64,000 bases of DNA from Diploptera punctata (Eukaryota > Arthropoda > Insecta > Blattodea > Blaberidae), in assembly GCA_030220185.1 (NCBI GenBank), contig JASPKZ010005708.1:62001-126000 (forward strand). Reading direction: 5' to 3'. The notes under the pieces were generated by a model. The model did no database searches, was not told the DNA's origin, and was given only the letters and a program-made list of their open reading frames with translations. Below are positions 32,546 to 44,892 of this stretch, in pieces (positions within the stretch are counted from its first letter, which is position 1; every line of letters begins with the position of its first letter). Both the position numbers and the translations under genes were made by a program.

Positions 32546-33739
32546 GAAGAAGAAGAAGAAGAAGAAGAAGATGATGATGATGATGATTGTGATGAAAAGA
32601 AAAAAGTAACTTACGTGTGAATGTCAAATTTCTCTATAAAATTAGCACAATATATTTTACTTGTTTACTATAAGCGATTGGTTATTAAAAAATCTTCATC
32701 ATGATGATCCTGTAGGAGCATAGGACATCACCAAGCTTTCTACCGGATACAATTACTGTCACCAGTTTTCCAAGATTTCCTATCCTCATCACCTCATCAT
32801 AGACAGTGAAGAAGTATTTTAGTCAGTTCTTCATTATTTTCCACGTTGTGGGTGCAATTTTGAAGAAGTGATTCTTTTCCCAGGTTATGACGATGTTTTG
32901 ATGCAGCTAACTCTCTTCATGCCCGATGTTGTAGTAACATTTTGAAGGATTAGTGACCAAAAATAATAAATAAGAATTACTGGTTCAGGTTGGGTTTGAT
33001 TTTTCGGTAGAGCTGGATTCTCTTCTCAAGGTCGAAGTTGGTACACAAGATAGGAAAACACTTTAAAAATCACTAATAACTGATTCTTGTAGAAATAGTT
33101 GTAAATTTATTTACTATTTAATTTCCCAGCAGATCAAGTAAATATAGGTGGTATTATTCTTCACCGTCAATTAAAATTAAATTATTTTCTTTTCTTGAGT
33201 CAACTATTCTTTTTGTATTAAATATCACATTTTATCAGGAGAGCTCTATTTGCTTCTATCTTTGTTGAAAGTTATATGCTGACTGACTAGTGTAATTCTG
33301 TTATAATATTAAAGAACATTATTACATCACATGATTTTATATTTAAATTCTATTGGTTAATGGTCCATTAAATACCAGGTTTAAATTTGATTGGTTAAAT
33401 CAAAAAGTTAATTGTTTTTAACATCCAATCAGAATTTAGTATACTTTTATTTAAAAATATTAAGTTAAGCAGGTGTTCCTATTACAGTTATAACAGAAAG
33501 CTTTATATTTCAGACAACAATGACTTAAGACACAATTTTAAAAGCATTATTTAGAAAGACTGTTACATAATACAATTTCTTTAATTGTTACTGAGACATT
33601 TTTTTATTCAACAATAAACAACAATTAATTATTTAGATGTTTTCCTTTATTTAAGTTATATTTAAATATTAAAAGAATTTTAAAATATAAAATTATTAAC
33701 TTAAACTTTCATATTTATTATGATATTAAAATCCTGCTA
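32546..33739. other. Unassigned, GAA/GAT microsatellite at left
   Basis: (GAA)n(GAT)n at 32548-32590. 32700-32950 read on the minus strand hints at another LINE 3' end (GKLVTVIVSG...LCSYRIIMMK with a CATCATGATG tail), but this is not secure. The rest, including the AT-rich 33050-33740, shows nothing. Confidence 0.35.
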
Positions 33740-34610
33740 TAACAGTTCGCTTCAGGTACCACATGGACGTCCTCTATATCTAGCTTCTTGAGGACAACAA
33801 TCGAGGAATCTTTCTGCAGTCAGATTTTCCTTAAAGTGTGGGGCCTAACCAGCGCCATTCCCTCCTCCTAATTTGCAATCCACTGGCTCCTAACTAGCTT
33901 TACCCGACAAGACTTTGTTGCGTGTTCATTCACTACAGGTCCGGGGTATGTTTCATACAACTATAGGCAGTGTATAAAGAATTTTATAGGCGTATCAGCG
34001 ATTTTTAAATGTTTGCAACATTTGTTGCCTTTTATTACTGATTAACCACATTTCTGAGCCATATAATAATACCGATTTAATATCGCTTCTTGACATTTTA
34101 ACTTTAGTATTTCTTGAAATAATTTTATTTTTCAGGATAATGAAGGCAATATTTACTTTTTTTTAAGCTACGTAAATTAAAGTACCTCCTGTTTTTGTAA
34201 CAGTACTTCCCAAATAAATAAAGGAGCCTACTTAATCCATAATATGGTCCTCCAGTTTTGTTCTACTAACTGCAGAGGATTCTTTATTGTTTTAGTTTTT
34301 TGTGTATTTATCATCAGTCCAGCCGATTTTGCTTCACTTTGTAAGTCTGATACGTTATTATAAAACAGCTATTTTTAAATAGGTTACTTTTTTATGAATG
34401 GGACATGTGCTGTTTTTTTTCATTGTTACCTTTAATTTTTGAATTATGTTTATGTGTGTGTAAAATTTAGATGTTTTCGCAAGGTAGAGCCTATTATCCG
34501 CATAGATAGCAATTTATTTATTACATCTTTTAGAAACATCAGGGGGATTTCTGTGCTACTCCTGTCTGATTTCCACAGTTTCGGAGAGGATTTTAAGTTG
34601 ATTTATCTGA
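33740..34610 (-). pseudogene. Decayed LINE, RT palm to 3' end
   Basis: Minus-strand pieces in order are IAIYADNRLYLAK (34485-34515; YADD changed to YADN), GSFIYLGSTVTKTGG (34190-34250), IAFIILKNKIISRNTKVKM, SVLLYGSEMWLISNKRQQ (34030-34090) and a 3' end shared with 32490-32535. Numerous frameshifts. It ends against the left border of element X copy 2. Confidence 0.65.
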
Positions 34611-35034
34611 AACGTTCTGTTGACTATTTAACTCATGCCCCAAATGGGAGTCAATGACCAATCACATTTCAATGATTTTTATTTACAACCAATCACAGTC
34701 GTGTTTCGCCTAAAATTTACCAACTAAAGTTTATCATAATAAAGAAAGCACCTCCTTTTTAACATTCTGAATAGGTCATAGCATTATTTTGCAGTGACTG
34801 ACCCTCCAAGAAATACGGCTATCAGATTGTATATATAGTGCATGAATGTCAGCAGAAAAGCGCATGCGATAGATAATATAAAAACGTTTGTAACAATTGA
34901 TTATACCACAAAAAAAAACACTGTTTGCATTTTCTTAAACGAATTATTTTCCAGGAAATGACGTTGCAGAAAAATATAAGATATATTTACATCATAGGGC
35001 ATCAAATTAATTAATACCTATAACGTTGGTATAG

Positions 35035-37886
35035 GTGGCCAGGAGAAGGTAGTCAGGAATCAGGAAGCTTTGCGTTATACTACGGGGGTGCAGAAAGACC
35101 TGCATTTGGAACGGGTTTTTTAGTCAGAAGGAGGATCCTATCCGCTATCCGAGATATTAAGTTTGTTAGTGATAGGATATCATACATAATTCTAAAGGGT
35201 AAACGACATGATTTTATAATTGTAAATGTACATGCCCCCACAGAAGATAAAGATGACAAGATCAAGGATGAGTTCTATGAAGAATAGAATGCTTATTTGA
35301 TAGCCTTTCACGATATCATATGAAAATTGTCTTAGGAGATTTTAATGCAAAAGTGGGGCGGGAAGATATATTCAAACCAACAATAGGCAAATTCAGTCTT
35401 CATGAAGATAGTAACGACAATGGCGTTAGATTAGTCACATTTGCCACATCGAAGAATCTCATTGTTAAGAGCACAACATTTCAGCATAAGGATATTCATA
35501 AATACACCTGGACATCCCCAGATGGAGAAACTTGGAACCAGATAGATCATGTATTAGTGGATAAACGCTGGCACAGTAGCATCATTGATGTTAGATCAGT
35601 TAGAGGGACAGACTGCAATTCGGATCATCATCTGGTCAGAGTGAAAATCAGACAACGGCTATCGCTTATGAGAGGAACGAACGCTAATCACGATTCTGTA
35701 AAATATGAATTAAAAACTTGAAAAATGATGAAATGCGACAAGAATACCAAATCAAAATTGCTAATAGATTTGAAGTACTGGAATCTTCAGATGACAATGT
35801 GGCAAGCGAAGAAGAAACTGATATAAATAAAGAATGGGAGGCTATAAGAGATACTATTAAACTGTCAGCATCAGAAAGCATTGGTTGTTTAAAAAAGAGG
35901 CAAAACAAGAAATGGTTTGATGAGGAATGTGTCGACATTGTAAAGAAAAGAAAGCTAGCAAAAATGAAATGGTTACACGAGACAAATGAGGTAAATTTAG
36001 AGCAATTGGGTAGTGTTAGACGGGAAACCACCAAGTTACTAAAGAGTAAAAAGAGGGAATATTTGAGAGAGAAGATTAATGATCTTGAAATGAATGCAAA
36101 AAATAGGAACATTAGACAATTATATCAGGGAATTAGTATAGAGAAGAAAGGGTTTCAGGCTAGAACAAACATAATTCGGAATGAAAATGGAGATATGATT
36201 GCAGATTCTAGGAGTATATTAAATAGATGGAAAGGTTACTTTAATCAGCTATTAAATGTACATACAGAACAGGACATTGAGGAGGATAATTTACAGACAG
36301 CAGAAATGCTAGTCACAGAGCCAAGTGCATTAGAGGTTGAAATGGCGATTGAAAAATTGAAGATGTATAAAGCATCAGGTTCAGATGAGATCCCAGCAGA
36401 ACTGATAAAATCAGGGGGAGAAAAATTGATGGACAAGATACACTGGTTGCTTAGTAAGATTTGGGAAAAAGAAGCTCTTCCAGATGAATGGAAGGAATCA
36501 ATTATAATTGATAATTATCATACCAATTTATAAGAAAGGAGATAAAACAGATTGCAACAACTACAGGGGCATCTCATTACTTTCAACTTCGTACAAAATT
36601 CTAACAAATATATTAGTAAGCAGACTTACTCCCTATATTGATGACATTCTAGGAGATCATCAATGTGCATTTAGAAGAAACAGGTCTAAAAAAGATCAGA
36701 TTTTCAGTTTAAGACAGATTTTAGAGAAGAAATGGGAATATAATGGTACTGTACATCAACTATATGTAGACTTCAAAAAAGCATATCATTCAATTAAGAG
36801 GGAGAAGTTATATAGTATCCTGCTGGAGTTCGGAATTCCTAAAAAGTTAGTTAGACTTATACGAATGTGTCTAAATGGCACAAAGAGTAGGGTGCGTGTA
36901 GGCAAACAGTTTTCGGACACTTTTGAAATCCAAAATGGGTAGAAGCAAGGAGATGTACTATCTCCTCTACTATTTAATTTTGTACTAGAGCGTGCCATTA
37001 AATCTCTAGAGAATAAGGAAGGTTTACAACTCAATGGTATTATTAAGCTGTTAGTCTATGCTGATGATGTAGTACTATTGGCCGATAGCGAGGAGATACT
37101 AAAGGACAACACGCACACACTATTGAGTAACACTAAGAAATTAGGACCGGAAGTAAATATCAATAAAACTAAATATATGGTCAACACGTAGAAATACATT
37201 ATATAATGGAAATGGACAGCTAATGACAAATGAGGGAAATTTTGAGGAAGTGGCTGAATTCAAATACCTAGGAACAATAATCACAAATAGGAATGAGATG
37301 CACAAAGAAATTAAACATAGGCTCAATTCTGGAAATGCGTGCTATTATGCATTGCAGAGACTCTTGATGTCCCAACTCCTTTCAAAAAACGTTAAGCTGA
37401 AAATATATAAAACTATTATTCTACCAGTTATATTATATGGGTGCGAAACATGGACTCTTACTTTAAGGGAGGAAAGGAGATTACGAGTATTTGAGAATAA
37501 AGTACTTAGGACAATTTTTGGACCAAAGAGAGATGAAGAGACAGGTGAATGGAGAAGACTACATAACAATGAACTACATGGTCTTTATAGGAAGCCAGAT
37601 ATAATAAGAACAGTTAAGTCTCGTAGACTGCGATGGGCAGGACATGTTGCACGTATGGGGAATGGAAGACGTGCATGGAAGCTTCTTGTAGGAAAGCCAG
37701 AGGGAAAACGCCCAGTTGGTAGACCAAGAATGAGGTGGGAGAACAACATTAACTATGGTTTGAGGGAAGTAGATTATACAGGGAATGATTGGAAAGCATT
37801 AGCTCAGGATAGGGATGTATGGAGAGCTTATGTCCGCGCGGCCATGAACCTTCGGGTTCGATAGTGCCAGTGAGTAAGTAAGTAAG
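35035..37886 (+). mobile_element. RTE-like LINE, 2.85-kb copy (copy 3)
   Basis: 5'-truncated inside the endonuclease (it starts at GGTGGCCAGGAGAAGG), otherwise running to the 3' end with TGCCAGTGAG and a GTAA-repeat tail. One polyprotein with an APE endonuclease and RT is typical of RTE-type LINEs, as are a short tandem-repeat tail and a total length near 3.2 kb. The clade call is inference. It is inserted in element X copy 2. See the pseudogene entry for the reading-frame breaks. Confidence 0.9.
35083..37864 (+). pseudogene. RTE-like LINE polyprotein, broken
   Basis: Endonuclease: KIVLGDFNAKVG (GDFN) at 35321, NQIDHVLVDKRW and SDHHLVRVKIRQ (catalytic SDH kept). Linker and RT entry: KASGSDEIPAELIKSGG. 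RT: NNYRGISLLSTSYKILTN, LYVDFKKAYHSIKREKL (motif A, with Asp kept), LLVYADDVVLLADS (YADD kept). C-terminal domain open at 37223-37864: EFKYLGTIITNRNEMHKE, YGCETWTLTLREERRL, RRLRWAGHVARM, EGKRPVGRPRMRW. Breaks seen: a lost T near 35287, a lost A near 35718, a 13-base insertion near 36505, a TAG at 36940 and an extra A near 37183. Not functional. Confidence 0.88.
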
Positions 37887-38202
37887 TAAACGTTGGTTAT
37901 AAATTTCTTCAATACGGTGCATTCTTACAACATTGCGATCCTTTGACAATAAATAATATTATGATCTGGTTGCAGTGATGAACAAAAGAAGCAAATGAAG
38001 CGTACCAATCGTTTCTCATTTGTTTTCACACATCGCCGTTTAAATTAAATATATAAATATTTTAAAATAACTATAGTTAAATAATGATTTGTGAGTAAAC
38101 AGCTTAATTTTATTCGTTAAATAGTCCTAACAAATGCCACTCTTGATTTCCAAATTCTCTAGATAAATTCGAAATCACTCGTGGCACTACTTATGATAAA
38201 CT

Positions 38203-39282
38203 ATCAATACCGGTAGTTGTATTAAGTAGGAAGGGGTTTAGCAATTAATTAATAAATTTATAAACTCTGAATTCTACATTTCACAGGTAGGCCTAAATAG
38301 TGGCGGGCCTCCCTGGGTCTGTGGTTAGTAATTTTTCAGGACCACGCTGATGACACCAGATGACACGCCACGGCTATATTTATTAATTTAAATTAAATTA
38401 AATTTGCTTAAGAATCGTTTACGTGTGTTTAATTTAAATCATGATAACAGAGCATAAGGTAATAATTAGAGTGTAGTATTTTTATTTTCTAGGTGGGACG
38501 TGACCTTGACGCCGACATCACGTCGATCAGGCGCCGTCTGCGTTCCCGGAATAGTACCCCGGGTATTATTAGGCCTACCTTGCTCCATATATGAATCATG
38601 GCTGGCAGGGAACGCAGGCATGTCTTCCAACCCCTCCCATGTTATGGGAAATTCCTATGTGTGGGGAATCACGGTATCGACCCTATCGCAACCACCTCTG
38701 GGAGGGATTTACTAACTAAAAGACAAGGATAGTATCATTACAAGAACATTATTATTTTTTTCAAGTAAAACTTCATACGTCATTTAAGTCATTCACTAGA
38801 GTTTTCAACATACTTTTTTTTAATCGAGAGTTGACTTCCATGGTAGAGTATGAAACTAGAATTTTGGAGACCAGGAACAATTTCATCATAATCACAATTT
38901 CAAAATATGGTTAAAATTCTGTCAAATGAAAAATGTACTGTGACAATAGATGAAGCCTGTTGTGTATAGAGCAAATCCATATGTGGCTGACTGACTATTA
39001 CAATACACTTTTGCAGCAAAATGATTGTATAAATATAACAATTGATTGAAATTAGGGTGTTATCTACGTGATATGATAGAGGAAAAGTGTCTGATTAAGA
39101 CTGTACATAAACATACAACTTCTGAAAAAAAAATGTTGTTTATTATCTATCGAAGTGTGTGTGACTGACTGACATAAATGTCAACTCATTACGGCCGGAG
39201 TTATGACCTAATATGTGATGTGTAACTGATTGACTTAATTCTGTGACTGACTGACATATCTGAATTTTATTTAAAATTTGGA
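38203..39282. other. Unassigned, with a GC-richer patch
   Basis: 38495-38715 is GC-richer (ACGTCGATCAGGCGCCGTC) with a 71-codon frame and no motif. Several CTGACTGACTG runs occur at 38985, 39162 and 39242. No match to other elements here. Confidence 0.35.
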
Positions 39283-39688
39283 GGAAAGGAGATTACAAGT
39301 ATTTGAGAAATAAATTCTTAGGAAAATTTTTGGACCAAAGAGAGATGAACAGACAGATGAATGGAGAAGACTACATAACAGTGAACTACATGGTCTTCAT
39401 ACGAAGCCAGATGTAATAAGAACAGTTAAGTCTTGTAGATTGCGATGGGCAGGGCATGTCGCACGAATGGGGAATGAAAGACGTGCATGGAAGCTTCTTG
39501 TAGGAAAACCAGAGGGAAAACGCCCAGTTGGTAGACCAATAATGAGGTGGGAAAATAACATTGTGATTTGAGGGAAGTATATTATAGGGAATGAATGGAA
39601 AGCATTAGCTCAGGATATGGATTATGGAGAGCTTAGGTCCGCACGGCCATGAACCTACGGGTTCGATAGTGCCAGTGAGTAAGTATTT
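39283..39688 (+). mobile_element. RTE-like LINE, 3' fragment (copy 4)
   Basis: It starts in the EERRLQVFE-coding stretch (GGAGGAAAGGAGATTACAAG) and ends TGCCAGTGAGTAAGT. The flanks TATTTAAAAT (39270) and TATTTCAAAAT (39687) may be a damaged target duplication. The frame is broken (ATAAATTCTTAGG, deletion near 39560). Confidence 0.88.
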
Positions 39689-40230
39689 CAAAATGCAAAT
39701 ATTACACAAATATAACAAAATACTATGAAACTAGATAAACAGCTTCGGTAACGGAGATTTAAAAAAGCACTACAATATTTTTCAATTCTACGAAAAATGT
39801 TAAATTTTTTTCTGCTGTAAAATAAATATTAATTCAAATCAATAATGTAATTAAATCAACTCACTTACCATGTACCATTTTAAATTATATAAAGTAACAA
39901 ATATATGACACAGGCCTACTCAATAACAAAAGGCCTTCTCTACTATAACTGTGGATATATATATATATATATTTTTTTTTTAACTGATTACAATTTACCT
40001 GTTGCAAGATTTAATATTTCTGATCTCTAGATTGAACCATTGAAATAAAAAATACTAACTTAATATTCCTTCCAGAATGTATGCACATTCTTAATAAGTT
40101 AGTTATTAATAAGAGTATATGTACTTTCAAAACAAATTATTATACATTACATGAGTAAGCGGTCCAATTGCTGACGTAGTGAATTCTAAAAAAACAAAAC
40201 TCATTAATAAACAGATACGTTTTGTGTCAC
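39689..40230. other. No recognisable gene or repeat
   Basis: AT-rich, with a short (TA)n at 39957-39972. Confidence 0.4.
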
Positions 40231-40560
40231 ACACGAAGTCCCACCCTGCAGCCAAATGGTTTGGTTCAAGATGCCTTAATAGAGATTACAGGTTCTAGTC
40301 CCCGCGAGAGAAGAAATTTTCTCATGGGATTTCGGACACAATGCGACTGGTACCCGCCCAAAATTGTGAAGAATTTGGGCAGCTACAATATTTAGCGGCC
40401 GCAGTTGAGAAAACCAGTCGTAACGGCTGGAGTATCCGAAAGCTGATCACTAATCACCCCTATATATATATATATATTTGCTTGATGATTGTCCACCTTT
40501 CTTATTGATATATTTGGATTGAGATCAACGGCCGGCTGGTAGGCCAAGGGTTTTCTTGTC
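40231..40560 (+). repeat. SINE family A, diverged copy
   Basis: Box B-like GGTTCTAGTCCCCG (40292) is followed by GAAATTTTCTCATGGGATTTC, GGTACCCGCCCAAAATTGTG, AAAACCAGTCGTAACGGCTGG and CGGCCGGCTGGTAGGCC. This is the family A body throughout. Box A is eroded and a (TA)n sits at 40461-40478. Confidence 0.75.
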
Positions 40561-40773
40561 TGCCGCGCCATTCAGTTTTTTTTAACACACGAGATTTTGA
40601 ATTTGTTGCGCTGTTTGTTTGACAGTTGTGCCTACTCTATAACATACGAGTCCAAAGCTTTCACGTTTGTGAATGCAATGAGTCCGTGATAGCTGCAAGA
40701 TATTCAAATTATTTTTCTAGACATTTCATTCCTTCTTCTATATCATTTTGTGACCCCTCCTGGACAGTTATTT

Positions 40774-42245
40774 GGTTAGTTCGACATCTAGGCCCTGCCA
40801 CCACCCCTTGGGATACCTCGGTCGTCATGACCATACTCCCAAGTCCTAGTTCTAGTCCTCCCTAATCTAAATCTCGCGTCCACGTTCAAGGTCTCGGTCC
40901 TATAAAACCAACACTCCAGGGAGAGAGTGTTGGAGTTTTGCACTTCTGGGCAATTGATGAGCTACATAGTACATCAGGTCACTCAATCCTGATGACCCCA
41001 CAGTTGGTCCACGGGCTCCATGAGCCTAGCCGGGAGGACTGCTGTCGCAGATCCACCGACCATTCCCCTGTTCTGCCTCCAGGGACGTGTCCTGCAGCCG
41101 TTGTGAGACCGGCTAGGGCTACAAGCCCAACAGTGTGAGACTTTTAGTACGTCCAGGTGCTCATCTCCTGGCGACCCCACAGTTTGTCGACGGGCCCGTA
41201 GGCCAAGCCAGGAACCAGTACAGTAGCTCCCCGCTGGACTGGTCCGAGCCGAGCCCTGGTGTGCCCCCAGGGACGCCTTCTGCAGCTGTTGTGGTCCAGC
41301 ACGGAGCTCGCAAGCTCCAACAGATGAGCAATTAGTACGACAAGGCGCTCAACTCTTGCCTACCCCACTAATGGTTCACGAGTCCCTTGGACTTAACCGG
41401 GAGGACTGTCTAGCAGATCCACCGATCTTTCCCCCAGTGCACCAGCTGGGGACGTGTTTGGTTGCTGAAGTGGGTCCAGCCTGAGCTTTTAGTACGTCAG
41501 GTCGCTCAACTCCTGACGACCTCACAGATTGTCCTTGGACGACCTCACAGATTGTCCTTGGGTCACTCGGTTCCAGAGTCGGCGCTAAGTCCCCGACGAC
41601 AAAAGACCGCGCTTCCTCCTTTCCCGAGCTTATTGACCTGGTGGTAATTCCCAGCATTACGCCCGGTATTGTCCCATCCAGCCCGTTCGCAAGACTAGGC
41701 CTAGTCGTGTAGCTGCTGTGAGGCAGCCCACTGAGCAATGTAGGCATCCAGGGTGCTCATCTCCCATGGTGCCCCCACAGGTGGTCTCAGGTTCAATGAA
41801 CCAGGAGATAGGGCCACGAACCCCTAGTCTCCCACCACCCCACCAACGGTGGCACAGGCCCCCGCTGTGGGCCGGGGTCGTTCAGGCTTGGCAGCAGGCT
41901 CCTATAACCAATAAAAATTCTCCTGCTGACCCCACTCATGGTCCGCGAGTCCATCGGACTTGGAAGGGAGGACTGACTAGCAGATCCACCGACCTTTTCC
42001 CCACTACGCCACCGAGGGGACGCGTTTTGCTGCTGGAGTGGGCGCAGCACGAGCTAAATAGTACGCCAGGTCGCTCGAGTCCTGACGACCCCACAAATGG
42101 CCCGCGGGTCCGGTCCGGACCTAGCCGGGAGGAATGCAAGCAAACCACCGACCGTTCCCCTATCCGCCGCCCGGGGACGCGCCCTGTTGCTGTTGTGAGC
42201 ACAGCTGGGGCCCGATAAACGGACCCCCAGGGGGTTAGTTCGACA
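40774..42245. repeat. GC-rich degenerate tandem array, about 8 units
   Basis: Units begin with TTAGTACG(T)CAGGT-GCTC-like text at 40968, 41146, 41334, 41491, about 41738, about 41905 and 42060. Degenerate ends at 40776 and 42235 share GGTTAGTTCGACA exactly. Spacing is about 150-245 bases, mostly 155-190. Recurrent phrases are GACCCCACAG, CCGGGAGGACTG, CAGATCCACCGACC and GGGACGCG. Composition is far more GC-rich than the flanks. Many overlapping open frames (60-166 codons, both strands) exist only because the array is stop-poor. None has a recognisable domain. Confidence 0.7.
40901..40933. other. TATAAAA followed by a perfect 9-bp hairpin
   Basis: TATAAAA (40901) then CCAACACTC, loop CAGGGAGA, GAGTGTTGG (40908-40933), inside the first part of the GC-rich array. 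It could be a hairpin in a transcript of the array. No function can be assigned. Confidence 0.4.
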
Positions 42246-43432
42246 GCTCACATAACAGAATTCTCCACTATTTTGTATCTTATTTCCCAATTTTCCATAC
42301 ATCCGTGCTTGCCATTCTTTTTACTTGGCCGCCAATCGCATCTACAGCCCCCTTTCCATGGCACGATTTAAAGAAGTTCCATTTTATGTCAAAATCCATA
42401 TATGCATGTTAATCAGTGTCACATTGCTAACTGTATAGGCCTATTTCTAAGTACCAGCTGATCCAACTGAAAATTTTTATCACCTCAAGTTTTGGAAGAA
42501 GTTCTTAAATTTCAGAAAACACTTTTCTTAAGCAAACATCTATAGCACACTTACCATGTGTCACATAACCCGACACTAGAACATAGTATTTCTTCTGAAT
42601 TTCTCTGTCACATCCCATCTAAACTAGGCAACAGCAGTTAATACTGAGATATGCTTATTGTTCCAATGAACTCCTGGATCTCATTTTGTTTTTGTAGGTA
42701 TGGCTGCTTCATTTACTGCAACCTTTTCCCGAATATATTTTTAATGCTTCCGGCGACTGTCTTTTAGTTCAAATTGACACAGAAGAAGGGCCAGTAATTA
42801 TTTTATGGAATAGCTGAACCGAATAGTCTACCAGATTTTCCTAAACCATATGTGTGTTAATCCTCAGCTGAGTGCAGCAAGAAACTGCGCCATGCGTATT
42901 AGCAATATAAATGAGAGGACGAAAAGTCAGTCAGTCACGGGAATCTAGCTGGAAAAATAATGACTTTACAAGAAAATTTCATCAATGCGTTTTTGTTAGT
43001 TGTATACCGATAACGTAGAATCCAAGAGGAAAATTAATCCATCAATTATTATGTTGTGTACAGTAATTGTTATACTTTTCCGTGACTGACTGACCATAGC
43101 TTACAGTTAACAATTATAGGACACATTTAAGGTATATAAACATTAGAATGCAATTAATAGTATTACATTTACGACTAAGGAGGACCAAAGTATGGATTAA
43201 TAAAAGAGTTTATGAAATAAAATGAATTAATACGACCGAATCATTAAACAAATTCGTAAAAGTCTGCGTGTTTTTACAGGTTTGGAATATGACAAGTTCT
43301 ACCACTAATATTAGATAAAAATAATATACTTTTGAAACATTATCTTATAGAATCAGAAAATTTCATCTTTGAAGATATATATTACGACATCAAAATTATT
43401 CCTGCGTCAATTTCAAAATTTTCACCTTGGTA
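42246..43432. other. No recognisable gene or repeat
   Basis: AT-rich unassigned DNA with two GTCAGTCAGTCAC/GTGACTGACTGAC stretches (42927, 43081). Confidence 0.4.
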
Positions 43433-43752
43433 TGACATTTTCCCCTCCATGGTATCTTTACCTTGTCGTGGTGGAGTGGCTTGCGTGCTTTATGATCCTG
43501 AGAGCTATGCCAGCGGTAGCATTGCTGCCGATAGGGTTACCCATGCCGGACTGGTCGAAGGTGATAAGCCAGACGAAAAAAGTACCTTGGTCGAAAGAGT
43601 GACGAACTTTCACCATAAAAATACAACTGTCAAGAAATGCGGACATGGGTTCAACTGGGGTAAAATTTTCCGGAGGTCAAATAGTCCCCCATTCGGTTCT
43701 CCGGGCGGGGGCTACTTCAGGGAACCCATGCCAAAGGCTCAAACACAGGGAC

Positions 43753-44740
43753 ATGTTCCTAGGAACATGGAATGTTAGGACTTTATACAATAGCGAGACA
43801 CTAGAGATATTAACGCGGGGACTAGATAAATCGCCCTTGGATATAGTCGCTTTACAGGAAGTTAGGTGGCCAGGAGAAGGCAGTCAGAAATCAGCAAGCT
43901 TTGCATTATACTACGGGGGTGCAGAAAGACCTGCATTTGGAACGGAGTTTTTAGTCAGAAGGAGGATCCTATCCGCTATCCGAGATATTAAGTTTGTTAG
44001 TGATAGGATATCATACATAATTCTAAAGGGGTAAACAACATGATTTTAAAATTGTAAATGTACATGCCCCCACAGAAGATAAAGATGACAAGATCAAGGA
44101 TGAGTTCTATGAAGAATTAGAATGCTTATTTGATAGCCTTTCACGACATCATATCAAAATTGTCTTAGGAGATTTTAATGCAAAAGTGGGGCGGGAAGAT
44201 ATATTCAAACCAACAATACGCAAATTCAGTCTCCATGAAGATAGTAACGACAACGGGGTTAGATTAGTCACATTTGCCACATCAAAGAATCTCATTGTTA
44301 AGAGCACAACATTTCAGCATAAGGATATTCATAAATACACCTGGACGTCCCCAGACGGAGAAACTCGGAACCAGATATGTCTTGTATTAGTGGATAAATG
44401 CTGGCACAGTAGCATCATCGATGTTAAATCAGTTAGAGGGACAGACTGCAATTTGGATCATCATCTGGTCAGAGTGAAAATCAGACAACGGCTATCGCTT
44501 ATGAGAGGAACAAACGCTAAAGATGATTCTGTACATTTTGAATTAAAAAACTTGAAAAATGATGAAATGCGGCAAGAACACCAAATCAAAATTGCTAATA
44601 GATTTGAAGCCTGGAATCTTCCGATGACAATATGGCAAACGGAAGAAACTGATATAAATAAAGAATGGGAGGCTATAAGAGATACTATTAAATTGTCAAC
44701 ATCAGAAAGCATTGGTTGTTTAAAAAAGAGGCAAAACTAG
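43753..44740 (+). pseudogene. RTE-like LINE endonuclease, broken
   Basis: From the ATG at 43753: MFLGTWNVRTLYNSETLE, LDIVALQEVRWPGEG (catalytic QE), SFALYYGGAERPAFG. An extra G near 44030 shifts the frame. It resumes VHAPTEDKDDKIK, KIVLGDFNAKVGRE, KYTWTSPDGETRN. Two key spots are damaged: IDHVLVDKRW reads ICLVLVDKCW, and the catalytic SDH reads LDH (44455). A TAG at 44738 ends the frame (QN-stop-KW). This domain nicks target DNA to prime reverse transcription; here it is dead. Confidence 0.88.
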
Positions 44741-44892
44741 AAATGGTTTGATGAGGTATGTGCCGACATTGTAAAGAAAATAATGTTAGCAAAAATGAAA
44801 TGGTTACACGAACCAAATGAGGTAAATTTAGAGCAATTGGGTAGTATTAGACGGGAAACCACCAAGCTACTAAAGAGAAAAAGAGGGAATAT

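Larger units (their letters stand above)
34616..38202 (-). mobile_element. Element X copy 2, split by an RTE-like LINE
   Basis: It begins GTTGACTATTTAACTCATGCC (34618) and ends with the terminal hairpin region TGCCACTCTTGATTTCC...CACTCGTGGCACTACTTATG at 38136-38200. The element proper is 34616-35034 plus 37887-38202, about 735 bp. The LINE (35035-37886) is flanked by copies of AACGTTGGT (35022, 37888); the undisturbed site is seen at 60860 in copy 5. Non-coding. Confidence 0.8.

Noticed and set aside
34616..38202. A single 3.6-kb DNA transposon encoding a reverse transcriptase
   Set aside because: The RT belongs to an RTE-like LINE with its own tail and a duplicated AACGTTGGT. The flanks join to match intact element X copies.
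38980..39260. CTGACTGACTG runs as a regulatory tandem motif
   Set aside because: Occurrences are irregularly spaced, short and also scattered at 33280, 42927 and 43081. No structure links them.
40938..42302. Many overlapping 60-166 codon frames on both strands
   Set aside because: They come from the stop-poor GC-rich tandem array, occur in all frames and show no domain.
43332..43778. 148-codon frame before the LINE endonuclease as a host exon
   Set aside because: It overlaps the probable 5' border of RTE-like copy 5. Its later part is the LINE leader, in a different frame from the endonuclease, and no splice context is visible.
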